From: Candidatus Altimarinota bacterium
GTDB lineage: Bacteria; Patescibacteriota; Gracilibacteria; BD1-5; UBA2023
Assembly: GCA_028685185.1 (NCBI GenBank)
Contig: JAQUEK010000005.1
Coordinates: 62,001-126,000 of the forward strand
Length of the DNA: 64,000 nt
Direction: 5' to 3'
In this document: piece by piece, positions 9,237 to 20,282 of the stretch
Position numbering within the stretch: the first letter of the stretch is position 1
Layout of the letters: each line of letters opens with the position of its first letter
The notes under the pieces: generated by a model
The model's input: only the letters and a program-made list of their open reading frames with translations
What the model was told of the DNA's origin: nothing
Databases searched by the model: none
Position numbers and translations under genes: made by a program

Positions 9237-10028
9237 CTAGGATCTGATGTCGCTGCTTACTTTTTTTGTTTTCAGGCTTTGGATGAATGATTCGAACGAT
9301 CTTGCGGCTTTCACTATTATCATGCCAGCATCGATCAACGTACAGAAGCTTTTTTTCATTTCTTCAGCATTTTCCGGTGTAACCAAATTATTTATTTTTG
9401 TTCTCATATCGTTTCTCCTTTTTGTTTTTTCTGATTCTTCAGATAGGTTTCTGATGAGTTTTTTGTATTTGTCCGTTGCTTCGCTATAGAACTCTTGTTT
9501 TGTAAGATCTATTATCGGGAGAAGCTCGGAGTAAATCTTCTTTGCTGCTTTGACTGGATCTTCGGAATCATGGATGTCAGATATAATACCTTCTGAAAGT
9601 ACCCTGTAATCCTCGAAAAGTGTTTTGCCTTCAGGAAGATTCAATACATAATGATCACGAAGGTGACGCAGGGTCTGAAGCTCATCGCAATCATCCGCTT
9701 TGCCGAGAATTTCACAGACAGCTGTCGTTACGAAACAACCTCCACTGCTTGGTCCGGTCCCGTCATAATGCCAATCTCCATCTCTGAAAACATATGTAAC
9801 CTCTTCTTTTCCGCTGCCTTTTTTGAAGTCGTCATTGACATGTTTCGATGACCAGATATTTGCACCATGATCGGTGTATTTACGTCCGCCTCCGCCGCAG
9901 CTGCTGCATCCGGAATAATCATCAGAATAGCATGATTGATCTTCCCAATGCTGTCCTTCATTGTTTGAGTGATACCCCTGGCCGTTACAGCTACTACATG
10001 TCCTTGTTTCTGTTTTTGTTCTTGACAT
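9237..10028 (-). CDS. CFI-box protein with DnaJ-like zinc fingers; likely recent acquisition
   Basis: A 263-residue protein. The N-terminus carries two DnaJ-type CxxCxGxG motifs (CSSCNGQG at 11-18, CSSCGGGG at 41-48). At about residue 96 is GGCFVTTAVCEILGKADDC, the 'CFI-box' signature of small helical domains often found at protein C-termini, continuing LQTLRHLRDHYV. The remainder is helical. All of its ~20 glycines use GGN and none uses UGA, whereas neighbours code most glycines by UGA. It also has a good Shine-Dalgarno (AAAGGAGAA) before the ATG, unlike most genes here. Both features point to transfer from a standard-code bacterium. The ATG at 10028 is preferred over the upstream in-frame start because of that ribosome-binding site. 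Function unknown. Confidence 0.88.
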   Translation of the reverse strand: MSRTKTETRTCSSCNGQGYHSNNEGQHWEDQSCYSDDYSGCSSCGGGGRKYTDHGANIWSSKHVNDDFKKGSGKEEVTYVFRDGDWHYDGTGPSSGGCFVTTAVCEILGKADDCDELQTLRHLRDHYVLNLPEGKTLFEDYRVLSEGIISDIHDSEDPVKAAKKIYSELLPIIDLTKQEFYSEATDKYKKLIRNLSEESEKTKRRNDMRTKINNLVTPENAEEMKKSFCTLIDAGMIIVKAARSFESFIQSLKTKKVSSDIRS

Positions 10029-10265
10029 GGTTTTTCTCCTTTCATTGTTTGATGTTTGAAAACATTGAAAAATTTCCGGATCCACCCTTTTTTATTTTTC
10101 CTGCTTATATCATTTTAATGAGCATTTTTTTTTGTAATCGCATACTAAGATTTATCAAAAGGAAAAAAACGGAAAAATTTATGAAAATATTTTTTTAAAG
10201 TAAAAAATATAGAAAATATTAATTGATGCTATTCTAAAATAATAGCAATTGAGCTTATAAATATG

Positions 10266-10293
10266 TTGATTTAAATGTAAAATACATTAGAAT
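10266..10293 (+). promoter_or_regulatory. promoter of the DUF2164 gene
   Basis: TTGATT (10266-10271), a 16-base spacer and TAGAAT (10288-10293), 21 bases before the ATG. A second possible -10, TATAAT, lies at 10300-10305. A 7-bp inverted repeat (TGCTATT/AATAGCA, about 10227-10247) lies just upstream in the otherwise empty divergent intergenic region. Confidence 0.5.
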
Positions 10294-10313
10294 CCGACCT
10301 ATAATCTAACTGT

Positions 10314-10577
10314 ATGAAAATGAGTAAAATCAAAAGGAAGTCAGATCTTCTTATTTCAAAAGAAAAGCGTGAAAAAGCCATAAGGGAAACTGTCGATTAT
10401 TTCAATAATGAGCAAGATCAGGATATCTGAATGATTGCAGCCGAGGATATTCTGGATTTCTTTCTGAATGAGATAGGGGATGAAATATATAATAAAGCTA
10501 TAGAAGATTCAAAGGCTTTATTGAAGTTATCATCTGAAAATCTGGAAATAAATCTCGATGCCTTGTCAAAAAGATAA
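10314..10577 (+). CDS. DUF2164 family protein, 87 aa
   Basis: The sequence follows the DUF2164 pattern: basic start, SKEKREKAIRETVDYFNNEQ, then IGMIAAEDILDFFLNEIGDEIYNKAIED and a short acidic tail. It is a small, all-helical cytoplasmic protein family without known function, and the size is normal for it. The conserved Gly in DQDIGMIA is UGA-coded. It lies alone between a promoter at 10266 and a strong terminator at 10633. Confidence 0.85.
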
Positions 10578-10592
10578 TAATTCATAGGTTTG

Positions 10593-10602
10593 AGACCGGT
10601 CT
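10593..10602. repeat. AGACCGGTCT palindrome after the DUF2164 stop
   Basis: A palindrome 16 bases after the stop at 10577, with the same core as the longer palindromes at 28927 and 31303. Confidence 0.5.
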
Positions 10603-10632
10603 TCTAATATAAGTAAATATACACTCTTTCTT

Positions 10633-10677
10633 AAAATTGCCTTTTAAAAATAAGTTTTTTAAAGGCAATTTTTTACA
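10633..10677 (+). terminator. terminator after the DUF2164 gene
   Basis: Long stem AAAATTGCCTTTT / AAAGGCAATTTT with an A/T-rich loop, followed by T residues. Confidence 0.8.
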
Positions 10678-10744
10678 ATAAATTTACATTGATATTGTAA
10701 CATTGCATTGCTTCTGATGAAACTTATTTTTTAATTTAATACGT

Positions 10745-11293
10745 ATGAAAAACACAAAAAAAATTATCATATGAGGTATAATGACAGCAACGCTATTCGG
10801 AACAGCGGTTTTCGCAGACGCTACGGAAACTAAGGCAACAAAGGCAAAGCAATACAGGGAATGGTCGAATTCATGAACGATAGCAAAGAAAAAAGCTCAA
10901 ATGGAAACATTTAAGTCTAAGGTAACAACAACAGTCACAGATATAATTGACTGAATCCAGATAACCCAAACAACATCTGATTCAGGTGCTTTAGCTAAGC
11001 TTAATGATATGTTCGTGAAATCCCAGAAATTCAAATCAAAAGATGCTAAAGCTCCCATAAAGATGTTTACATCACAGATAAGCAATTGAATAATAACCAC
11101 CATAACTTCCGATAATGCATCAATGATCAAGCAGATACAATCGCAAAAAAATATGCAATCACCCTGAATGACCAAAGATTATCAGAAGTGAAATGGAAAA
11201 ATCAAAAAAGTTACAACACAGACTAAAAATGATAAAGTTGTAAAGATTACAAAGAAGGATATGAAGAATTCTTCCAAAAAAACTGCCGAATAA
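10745..11293 (+). CDS. small exported protein, 182 aa
   Basis: The N-terminus is a typical signal peptide (MKNTKKIIIGGIMTATLFG, then TAVFADATE with a likely cleavage after FADA). The mature part is Lys/Thr/Gln-rich, with repeated TTTVT and ITT segments and a strongly basic C-terminus. There are no cysteines, anchor or known domain. Promoter details are unclear; TTAATTTAA precedes the start. It ends at a bidirectional terminator shared with the convergent DEAD-box gene. Probably secreted or wall-associated; a polycation-like role is speculation. Confidence 0.7.
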
Positions 11294-11320
11294 CGGTCAA
11301 AGCTTTTATTTATATGTTTT

Positions 11321-11351
11321 AAAAAAATCCCATATCTCTATGGGATTTTTT

Positions 11352-11353
<2 letters not shown>
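11321..11353. terminator. bidirectional terminator
   Basis: AAAAAAATCCCATA-TCTC-TATGGGATTTTTTT: a perfect stem with A and T tails. The TAA of the convergent helicase (11352-11354) overlaps the T tract. Confidence 0.85.
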
Positions 11354-12638
<1,285 letters not shown>

Positions 12639-12704
12639 TGAATTGATAATTTAAATATTAAAAATATAGTAAATAGAAAAATATATTTATATGTCTCTTG
12701 AAAT

Positions 12705-12736
12705 AAAATAAGATGCTTCGAAGCATCTTATTTTGA
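12705..12736. terminator. hairpin between the ABC-F and helicase genes
   Basis: The palindrome AAATAAGATGCTTCGAAGCATCTTATTT has a stem of over 12 bp with A/T flanks. It should end the minus-strand ABC-F transcript before the helicase gene. Confidence 0.8.
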
Positions 12737-12792
12737 ATAATTACTTTCTTAGAGTATATTCATTTCTTATGAAAAGTAAAGGAAGAACAAAA

Positions 12793-14250
12793 TTATTTGC
12801 TTCCAAGATCAAGCTCATCGTCTATTCTTATCTGCCATACGAATTCCTGTACGTGAGAAACCAGAATCATCGCTCATTCATACTTATCAAGCGCTTCTGC
12901 GATAACTGGGATATGACGGAAATTTATATGGTTCGTAGGCTCATCAAGAATCAATAATCATGGTTTCTGAAGTACAAGCCTTGCAAATGCAACCAATCAT
13001 TTCTGACCTTCTGAAAGCCTTCATATCTGGGTTTTCATTACATCTCATGTGATCAGGAATCAGGCAGCCATAGAACGAAGATCCTGTTCCAGGATTTTCT
13101 CATCGGATGCTTCCATAAGACATTGATAGACAGTCTGATCGAAATTAAGGTTTGAGAAGTCTTGTCTGTAATAACCGATTTTGACTCATGGAGTGATTAT
13201 CGCTCATTCTGATTTCCCTAATGCTATAGATTCAAGAAGAGTGCTTTTTCAGATTCCGTTTGGTCCTGATAATAAGAGATGCTGTTTTCTTCTCAATGAT
13301 ACTTCGACAGGAACAGTTGTTGCTTCATGGTCTCTGATTATCTTCACTGAATTTATCTTCAGAAGCTCTCATCAGATTCATTCCTGTAATGGTATCGTGA
13401 AATCACGGATCGTTCTATCTTCTTTACGTACGTCAACAGCAGCTTCTTCCAGCTCTTCAGCTTTTTCACGCATCTTTTTTGCTACAAGACGAAGCTTTCA
13501 TCATTTGTGCGCGAAAACATTTGCTTGTTCCTTATTTGCCTGAGCTTCTTTTGCAAGCTGGGCATTCTTCATATTCTCTTTTTTTATACGGGCAGCAATC
13601 TCATCAGTCACATTGTAATAATTACCGACATATTGCTCTATTTTCTTTGTGAATACATCAAGATATATGACTCAATCCGTAAATGAGTTCAGGAATTCAG
13701 CATCATGTGAAATAACCATGCAAGTTTTCTTATAGCTTATAAGAAAATCGGTAAGATGGGCTATCCCATCAACATCAAGATTATTAGTAGGCTCATCAAG
13801 AAGAAGTATATCAGGGTCTTGGATAAGAGCTGAAGCGAGAAGCAATCTTGCTTGCTGTCAACCTGAAAATGATTTTATGAAGCGATCAAGAGGAGCTTTA
13901 AGATTGACGACTTCAAGTATGTTTGCAATTTTTGCATCGACATTGAATCAGGCTTCCTTATAATATTTCTGGAAAAAAGCTCTGACCGTAAGCTCTCTGT
14001 CTGCTAAAGGTATAACCTGTTGAGCTATTGCTATGGAAGTATCCTTATCTATATGTATCTTTCCTCTTTTTGGTTTTAATTCTCATGTGATAAGTTTGAA
14101 GATTGTTGTCTTTCATCAACCGTTCTGTCACATCAAAGTGATTTTCGTACCTTTTCTCACATTGAAGCTCACATCATCTAAAATAGGTTTGAATTCTGCA
14201 AACTCGAAAGATACACCATCAAATCGTACAACTGTTTCATTGGAAGCCAT
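12793..14250 (-). CDS. ABC-F family ATPase (ribosome-associated, EttA/Uup-like)
   Basis: A 485-residue protein with two ATP-binding cassettes and no membrane segment, the ABC-F layout. Cassette 1 has Walker A GQNGGGKTT (three UGA glycines), signature SFSGGQQARLLL and Walker [16 protein letters not shown] charged helical linker follows ([20 protein letters not shown] and onwards, ~residues 225-290), the P-site tRNA-interaction region. Cassette 2 has SGPNGIGKSTLL, RLSEGQKGLVAFARL and [16 protein letters not shown] proteins act on the ribosome in translation control or antibiotic protection. The protein is shorter than typical (~530-640 aa), and the first-cassette arm looks reduced. It precedes the DEAD-box gene on the same strand, with a terminator between them. 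Confidence 0.93.
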
Positions 14251-14421
14251 AAAAAAAACTGAAAAAATAATAAAATAACTGTAAGAGTATATGGAAAAAA
14301 TGAATTTGTAAAGGGGATGGATTTGAATTCTAGTTTTATATATCATTTTTTTCACTTGTAAAAATGCTTACTTGGATATAATCAGAACTGATTATCTTTA
14401 AAAAATCCATATAACCGAAAT

Positions 14422-14670
14422 ATGCCGATGTCTCCAACAGTTTATATTCTCAAATGTTCCGATTCAACATTTTATATCGGGTCAACTAACAACATGGAAA
14501 AGAGGCTTCATGAGCATAATAATCTGAAATCAGGCGCTCACTACACGAAAATCCGCAGACCGGTTTCTATCGTATATTCTGAAATCTGCGAAACATTGAA
14601 TGAAGCGCGAAAAAGGGAATATGCACTTAAACAGCTATCAAGAAAAGAGAAAATGGAACTGATAGGATAA
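14422..14670 (+). CDS. GIY-YIG domain protein (UPF0213-like), 82 aa
   Basis: A single GIY-YIG nuclease-like domain: VYILKCSDSTFYIGSTNNMEKRLHEHN with the tyrosines, Gly and downstream Arg of the family, then YTKIRRPVSIVYSE and EARKREYALKQLSRKEK with the conserved Glu. Size and order fit UPF0213/YhbQ-type small proteins, whose role is not established. Its three glycines are all GGN, so it contains no UGA; with so few this is only a weak hint of recent acquisition. It starts at ATG 14422, with an in-frame ATG two codons later as an alternative. Confidence 0.9.
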   Translation: MPMSPTVYILKCSDSTFYIGSTNNMEKRLHEHNNLKSGAHYTKIRRPVSIVYSEICETLNEARKREYALKQLSRKEKMELIG

Positions 14671-14710
14671 TTATTCTATAGTATTAAATTAATTTAAGTC
14701 AAAATATATT

Positions 14711-14977
14711 TTATTTCATTGATATTTCATATTTTTCTAAAACCTGAAATAAAAAGGCAAAAGGATAAGCAATATCCCTATTCAGACAAGAGCCCAGATA
14801 TTCTCCACAAAATATGGATATATGCATAAGATAATGCCGCATATCATCGGCATACCAGTCGATGTGCTTTTTCAATACATGAAATATCATGTTCAGAATG
14901 ATCCAGCGATAATTCAGATTATCAAAATTGTAGAGTTCATAATATGATCGTTTAAATATTCGAAAATTATAATTCAT
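14711..14977 (-). CDS. hypothetical protein, 88 aa
   Basis: A small open frame from ATG 14977 to TAA, rich in Tyr, Phe, Ile and His (NYNFRIFKRSYYELYNF, HVLKKHIDWYADDMRHYLMH). It contains no UGA and only two glycines (GGA, GGC). No family is recognisable. It lies between the GIY-YIG gene and the promoter of the kinase gene, where no other coding potential is seen. It may be a real small gene or a remnant; composition differs from neighbours. Confidence 0.4.
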   Translation of the reverse strand: MNYNFRIFKRSYYELYNFDNLNYRWIILNMIFHVLKKHIDWYADDMRHYLMHISIFCGEYLGSCLNRDIAYPFAFLFQVLEKYEISMK

Positions 14978-15041
14978 ATCTGATAAAAGCAAAATTATTT
15001 TGGTTGCATATAATGCGAACCCCTGATTATATCCATAAATT

Positions 15042-15070
15042 TTGCTTAGTGATTATTTTTGTGGTATAAT
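15042..15070 (+). promoter_or_regulatory. sigma70-type promoter of the histidine kinase gene
   Basis: TTGCTT (15042-15047), a 17-base spacer and a perfect TATAAT (15065-15070), 26 bases before the ATG at 15097. Confidence 0.7.
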
Positions 15071-15096
15071 GGGGATAAATCTTAACAAAGAGCAAA

Positions 15097-16023
15097 ATGA
15101 ATGTCTTAGGCAGAACACCTAGATATAAGCACATGAAGAAAGAAAAATCCGATAGTGCTAGAAACCTTGTCAAAAGCAAAAGATTGAGGGTAGGCACTCT
15201 TTTGTCTGGTGAAAAATCGGAATTGCTGGAATCCATAAGAAGATTGGAAGAAAAGAATGAAAAACTGGCAGCAGAAAATTCTGATTTGAAAAATGCCACC
15301 TTAAGCATCAAGAAAAAAGAAAAGGATGATGAACTTAAAGAGTTCATAAAATGATGTGTAAATCATGATATAAATAATATCCTTGCCCAAGTGCAAGGCT
15401 ATTCGGATCTGCTGGAATCGAGTTTGGAATTTCTTTCTCCTGAAGACATTAAGAGATATCTGAGGATAATATCTTCCTGAATAAAGAAGATATGAATAAT
15501 AAAAGAGAATTATCTGAAAAAGATATCGAAGATATTTGAAATGAAATATCAGTATGAGCCAGAATTTTTCGATCTTATTCCGATTTTGTGCAATATTGAG
15601 GAAATGTTTGACAACCTTAAAAATTGAAAAGATATAACCATTAATTATGATATAAAAGGAAAAATCTGAAAAATTTGCGATATCTGAGATGAAACAGTGA
15701 GTTTCATTTGAGATGAATGACTTTTCCTATGTAACATCTTTCCGAACCTCTATAAGAATGCAATAGAGGCTGCCCCTAAGTGATCCAATATCAATATCAG
15801 ATTTTATACTGATGAGACAGGTAGGGATATATTTGAGATTGAAAATGAACCTGAAATGCCAAAGGATATCCTTGATAAGCTATTCAAACATAGGGTAAGC
15901 TCCAAGTGAGATCTGAAAAATAGATGATTCTGACTGGCTTTCGCAAACAAGCTTATAAAATCACAGAAATATAATCTGAGTTGCAGGACAATACCTTGAA
16001 AAACAATATTTACAGTCAAATAA
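15097..16023 (+). CDS. soluble histidine kinase-like protein, 308 aa
   Basis: A cytoplasmic sensor-kinase-like protein without membrane segments. Residues ~42-85 form a coiled coil (RRLEEKNEKLAAENSDLK). The H-box is VNHDINNILAQVQGYSDLLE with the candidate phospho-acceptor His90. The HATPase_c part shows the N-box NLYKNAIEAAPKGS (~218), a D-box in FEIENEPEMP, and the G-box RGFGLAFANKLIKS (~275) ending CRTIPGKTIFTV. Three glycines in the ATP lid are UGA. No receiver domain or partner regulator is adjacent, so it is an orphan. The input is unknown; the coiled coil suggests dimer-based or protein-protein sensing. Confidence 0.85.
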
Positions 16024-16051
16024 TTTATCCCCAATTTCGGAAATATATTTT

Positions 16052-16079
16052 TTGACATATCATAAACAATATATATACT
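16052..16079 (+). promoter_or_regulatory. promoter of the purLMN operon
   Basis: A perfect TTGACA (16052-16057), a 16-base spacer and TATACT (16074-16079), 79 bases upstream of purL. I saw no PurR-like box or purine-riboswitch fold in the short leader. Confidence 0.65.
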
Positions 16080-16157
16080 TCAAAAAATACATAAAACAAA
16101 AATAAAATATCAGTTTTGTCTATCAGGACAATTTTTTTATTTTTGTAATTTTCCACT

Positions 16158-19100
16158 ATGAAGAATAACGTTGGGCAGGATTCTGAAAATTTTGAGCTTT
16201 CAAAAATCAGAGAGCTTTTTGTGAATAAGAAAGATGAATTGGACTGATTATCCGATTCTCTTACGAATGCCATCACCAATTATTTGTGAATCAAATGAGT
16301 CAAGGCAAAGATATACAACAGATATCTCATCAAATGATTATCTGATAAGGAATTCGAGTATACCGTGCCTACTATTTTCGCTGAACTTCCTGTTGATAAT
16401 ATAAGCACGAAAGAACAATTCACTGATAGTGTAGTTTGAAATGACGATGTTTGAATGTCATTGAAAATAAAACTTAAAAATTGAGAATCACAATCCAAAA
16501 AATGGCTAATGCATGATTTATTTTGAGATGTAGAGTTGGAAAAATTTTTAGATAGAAAGGGGTGAGAACAAATTGAATGATCTTTTTATAATATCGGTAA
16601 AGATAAGAATATCTTGAATATAGAGGCATTGCCATGACAATATGATGCCAGGGTTGATGCTATAGGCCAATTATTGATGGTTCAGACATGAAGAAATGAT
16701 CATGATGTGAGATTTCAAAATACGATTGTGATTGAATGAGATATACTTGCGGAAGATATGGATAAGATAAGGAAATGGATAATAAATCCGGTTGAAAAGC
16801 ATGACAGCAAATTAGGGGATTACAAGGAAAGGATTATTCCTACTGAAGCTGAAGAAAGAGTGATAGAATGATTTACTTCCATGTCTCCTGATGAACTTAA
16901 ACAACTGATAAAAGAAGAGAAATTTGCGATGAATCTTGATGATATATTATTTGTCCAGGAATATTTCAAGAATGATGAATCAAGAGACCCTACATATACG
17001 GAACTTATAGTCATAGATACTTACTGGTCTGATCATTGCAGGCATACGACATTCAATACGATAATTGAGAATGTGGAGTTCGAATGAACAAATTGACTTA
17101 TCGATTCAATCAAAGAAACCGAAAGAAATTATAAGCATATCAAAGAATCACTTTGACGATGAGATAAACCTAATACATTGATGGAGATAGCAACCTTGCC
17201 TGCTAAATATCTGAAGGCAAATCCTGATTTGAATCCAGCTATAAAAGATATCGATGAATCCGAGGAAATTAATGCTTGCTCATTTGAGGTCGATATAGCG
17301 ATGGAAAACTGAAGCATTGAAAGATGGAAGATAATGTATAAGAATGAAACTCACAATCATCCTACTGAAATCGAACCATTTGGTTGATCTGCAACTTGTC
17401 TTGGTTGATGTATAAGAGATCCTTTATCTGGAAGATCTTGGGTTTTCTGAGGTATCAGATTAAGCGGTTCGGCTGATCCTACAGAACCTATTTCAGACAC
17501 GATTTCATGAAAGCTTTCACAATTGCTTATCTCAAGATTATCAGCTTCATGATTCTCAAGTTATTGAAATCAGATCTGAATACATACATGAGCCGTAAAG
17601 GAATATTTCCATCCTTGATACCGCGCTAAGCATTTCGAGGTTTGATATGTGATCGCATGAGTTCCAGCAGATCAGGTCAGAAGAGAAAGACCGGTTGCAT
17701 GAGATATTGTTATCATGCTTTGATGAAAGACATGAACTGATTGAGTATGATGAGCGAAATGATCTTCAGTTTCACACGATGAAAGCTCTGTTACAGAATG
17801 TTGAGCTGAAGTTCAAAAAGGTAATCCTGTGACAGAAAGAGCTATTTCAATATTATTCAGAAATCCTAAATTTTCTCGTTTCATAAAGAGATGTAATGAT
17901 GGTTGAGCAGGATGAATATCTGTAATGGTTGGAGAACTAGCAAGATGACTTGATATAAATCTTGATGATATTTCAGTAAAATATCCGATTTGACCTACAA
18001 TAAGAGCCATATCAGAATCACAGGAAAGAATGTCTATAGTTATCGACAGAAAGGATTACGATGAGGTTATGGAAATGATAGCCGAAGCCAATCTTCTAGC
18101 CGTGAAAATAGCTGATGTCACTGATTCAGCTACAGATCAAGATGAAGATCGTCTGACAATGAATTACAGGTGAAGGAATATTCTGAATATAAGCAGGAAA
18201 TTTCTTGATACCGAATGAGCGAAAAGAAAGACAAATGTAAAAGTTAAAGCCGATGAAAAGCTGAATTTCTTCGAAACCATACATGATGAGAAATTAGATT
18301 CACTCATTAAAGAAAGAAAATTTGCAGAAGCATTCCTATATAATCTTTCAAGGAAGGATGTTGCAAGTCAGAAATGAGTATGATCGATTTTCGATAATTC
18401 TGTCTGAGCTACGACTGTTCTTGCTCCATTCTGATGAAAGAATCAACTGACTCCTCAAAGCTGAATGGTTTCTAAGATTCCAACATTCAACTGAGTGGAC
18501 TCTGTAACCACAACAATAGCGACATTCTGATTCAATCCTAATCTTGCATCTCATTCGCCATTCTTATGAGCCATGTATGCGATAATAGAATCTGTTTCAA
18601 AATGCATAGCGACATGATGAGATCTGAATATGATATTCTTGAGCCTGCAGGAATACTTCTGAAAATTATGAGATGATGCTGTAAGATGGTGAGAAGCATA
18701 TCAATGACTTCTTTGAGCTTTCAAGGCACAAGTAGAGCTTTTCTATATAGCTCTTGGATGAAAAGATAGCATGTCATGAACATATATAGATAAAGATTGA
18801 AACAGATTAGATGTTCCACCTGGTGTCGTATCATTCGCAACTTGAATCTGAAACATCAACAAGACAATTTCAAGTGAATTCAAAGAATGATGAAACTCGG
18901 TCATATATTTTAATGTGCCGAGAAAGGAAAATTGAGTTCCAGATTTTCAAAAATACGCTGAAAATCTTGAAAAAATAAATAGATTAATTAAATTGTGAGT
19001 GGTTAGATCTTCAAGTGTCGTTGATGCTTGAGGTATTGCTGCTGCAATTTCAAAAATGTGTTTCTGAAATGATATATGATTTGAATTTGAAGAAAATGAA

Positions 19101-20258
19101 AATATTTTTAATGAGTGAATGTGATGAATAATATTAGAAATTGATGAGAATAAATTTTCAGAAGAGTACAGGGAAGAATATCTTGAATTATTCTGGCATC
19201 ATGATATACGCATCTGAGAAACTACCAATGAACCAGTAATAAGGGTTTGAGATGAAGAGATAAATCTGTCCGATGCGAAGATATCTTGGGATTGAACTTT
19301 GGAAAGCGTATATTCTACGAGCCAGTGATGATGAAAGACTTGAATGATTGAGACTTCTGTGAAAGCAGAGACATCTTCGATTCTACTTGACCAATTTTGA
19401 AAACCATTGAATTCTAATGTAGAAGCTTCTAATATAATATTGACTCCGCCAACCGTTCTTATTCCGGTTTTTCCTGGAACGAATTCAGAGCTCGATACTG
19501 CACATATGGCGATAAAGGCTTGATTTAGTCCTGTACCTTTCTATTTCAGGACTCAGACTTCGAAGGATCTTCTTGAATCCACTCAGGAATTTATCAGATT
19601 ATTGGAAACTGCTCAGATGGTGGTTTTCCCAGGATGATTTTCTGCAGGGGACGAGCCTGATGGATCAGGGAAATACACTTCAGCCGTATTCAGGATGAAA
19701 GCATTGAAGGATGCGATGAATGCATTCCTCTGAAAACCTGATACATTGACGCTTTGAATATGCAATTGATTCCAGACATTGATCAAGCTATGAGTATTCG
19801 ATAATTGACAGATAACAGATCATCTGATGGAAGATGATTTCACTCTTACTTTCAATCAGCAGCATAGGCACATCACCGATAATGTCTGATTGATCGTGAA
19901 TTCTGTAATGTCTCCTATGATGAGCCTATCAAAGATCTGAGAGCAATATGTGATTCCGGTTTCTCATGGAGAATGAAGATTATATATCGATCCTAGACAT
20001 AAAGATAAGCTTGATAGATATATTGAGAATTGACAGGTTGTAATGCAATATGTAGATAAATTCGGTAGACCGACTTCTGAATTCAATGGATCGCTTGATT
20101 GAATAGCTGCAATATGTTCTCCAGATTGAAGGATATTATGACTTATGCCGCATCCGGAAAGATCATCGGATAAATTATTCCAGAATATCCCATGAAACCA
20201 TAATCTTCCGTTATTCATGTCAGCAGGTTATGCAATGTGAATCAAACCTAAGATTTAA
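16158..20258 (+). CDS. purL: phosphoribosylformylglycinamidine synthase, single-chain
   Basis: A 1366-residue FGAM synthase that converts FGAR, ATP and glutamine to FGAM. The order is typical of the large single-chain enzyme: N-terminal PurS-like region, linker with DPTYTELIVIDTYWSDHCRHT (~285), the first AIRS-like half with YKNETHNHPTEIEPFGGSAT (~395), a second half containing LASHSPFLGAMYAI and ALGGKDSMSGTY, and a C-terminal class I glutamine amidotransferase with nucleophile Cys in LGICNGFQTL (~1202) and the His/Glu pair in LMPHPERS (~1332). Both AIRS halves are full length, so ammonia channelling should be intact. At 1366 aa it is slightly longer than E. coli PurL (~1295). Most glycines of the motifs are UGA. 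purM follows 24 bases later. Confidence 0.96.
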
Positions 20259-20282
20259 AGATTATTCATTAACTAACGAAAT

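Noticed and set aside
10029-10313. A 116-codon plus-strand frame overlapping the CFI-box gene start and the intergenic region
   Set aside because: Its 5' half is antisense to the zinc-finger gene, and the rest is low-complexity Phe/Ile/Lys with no start signal.
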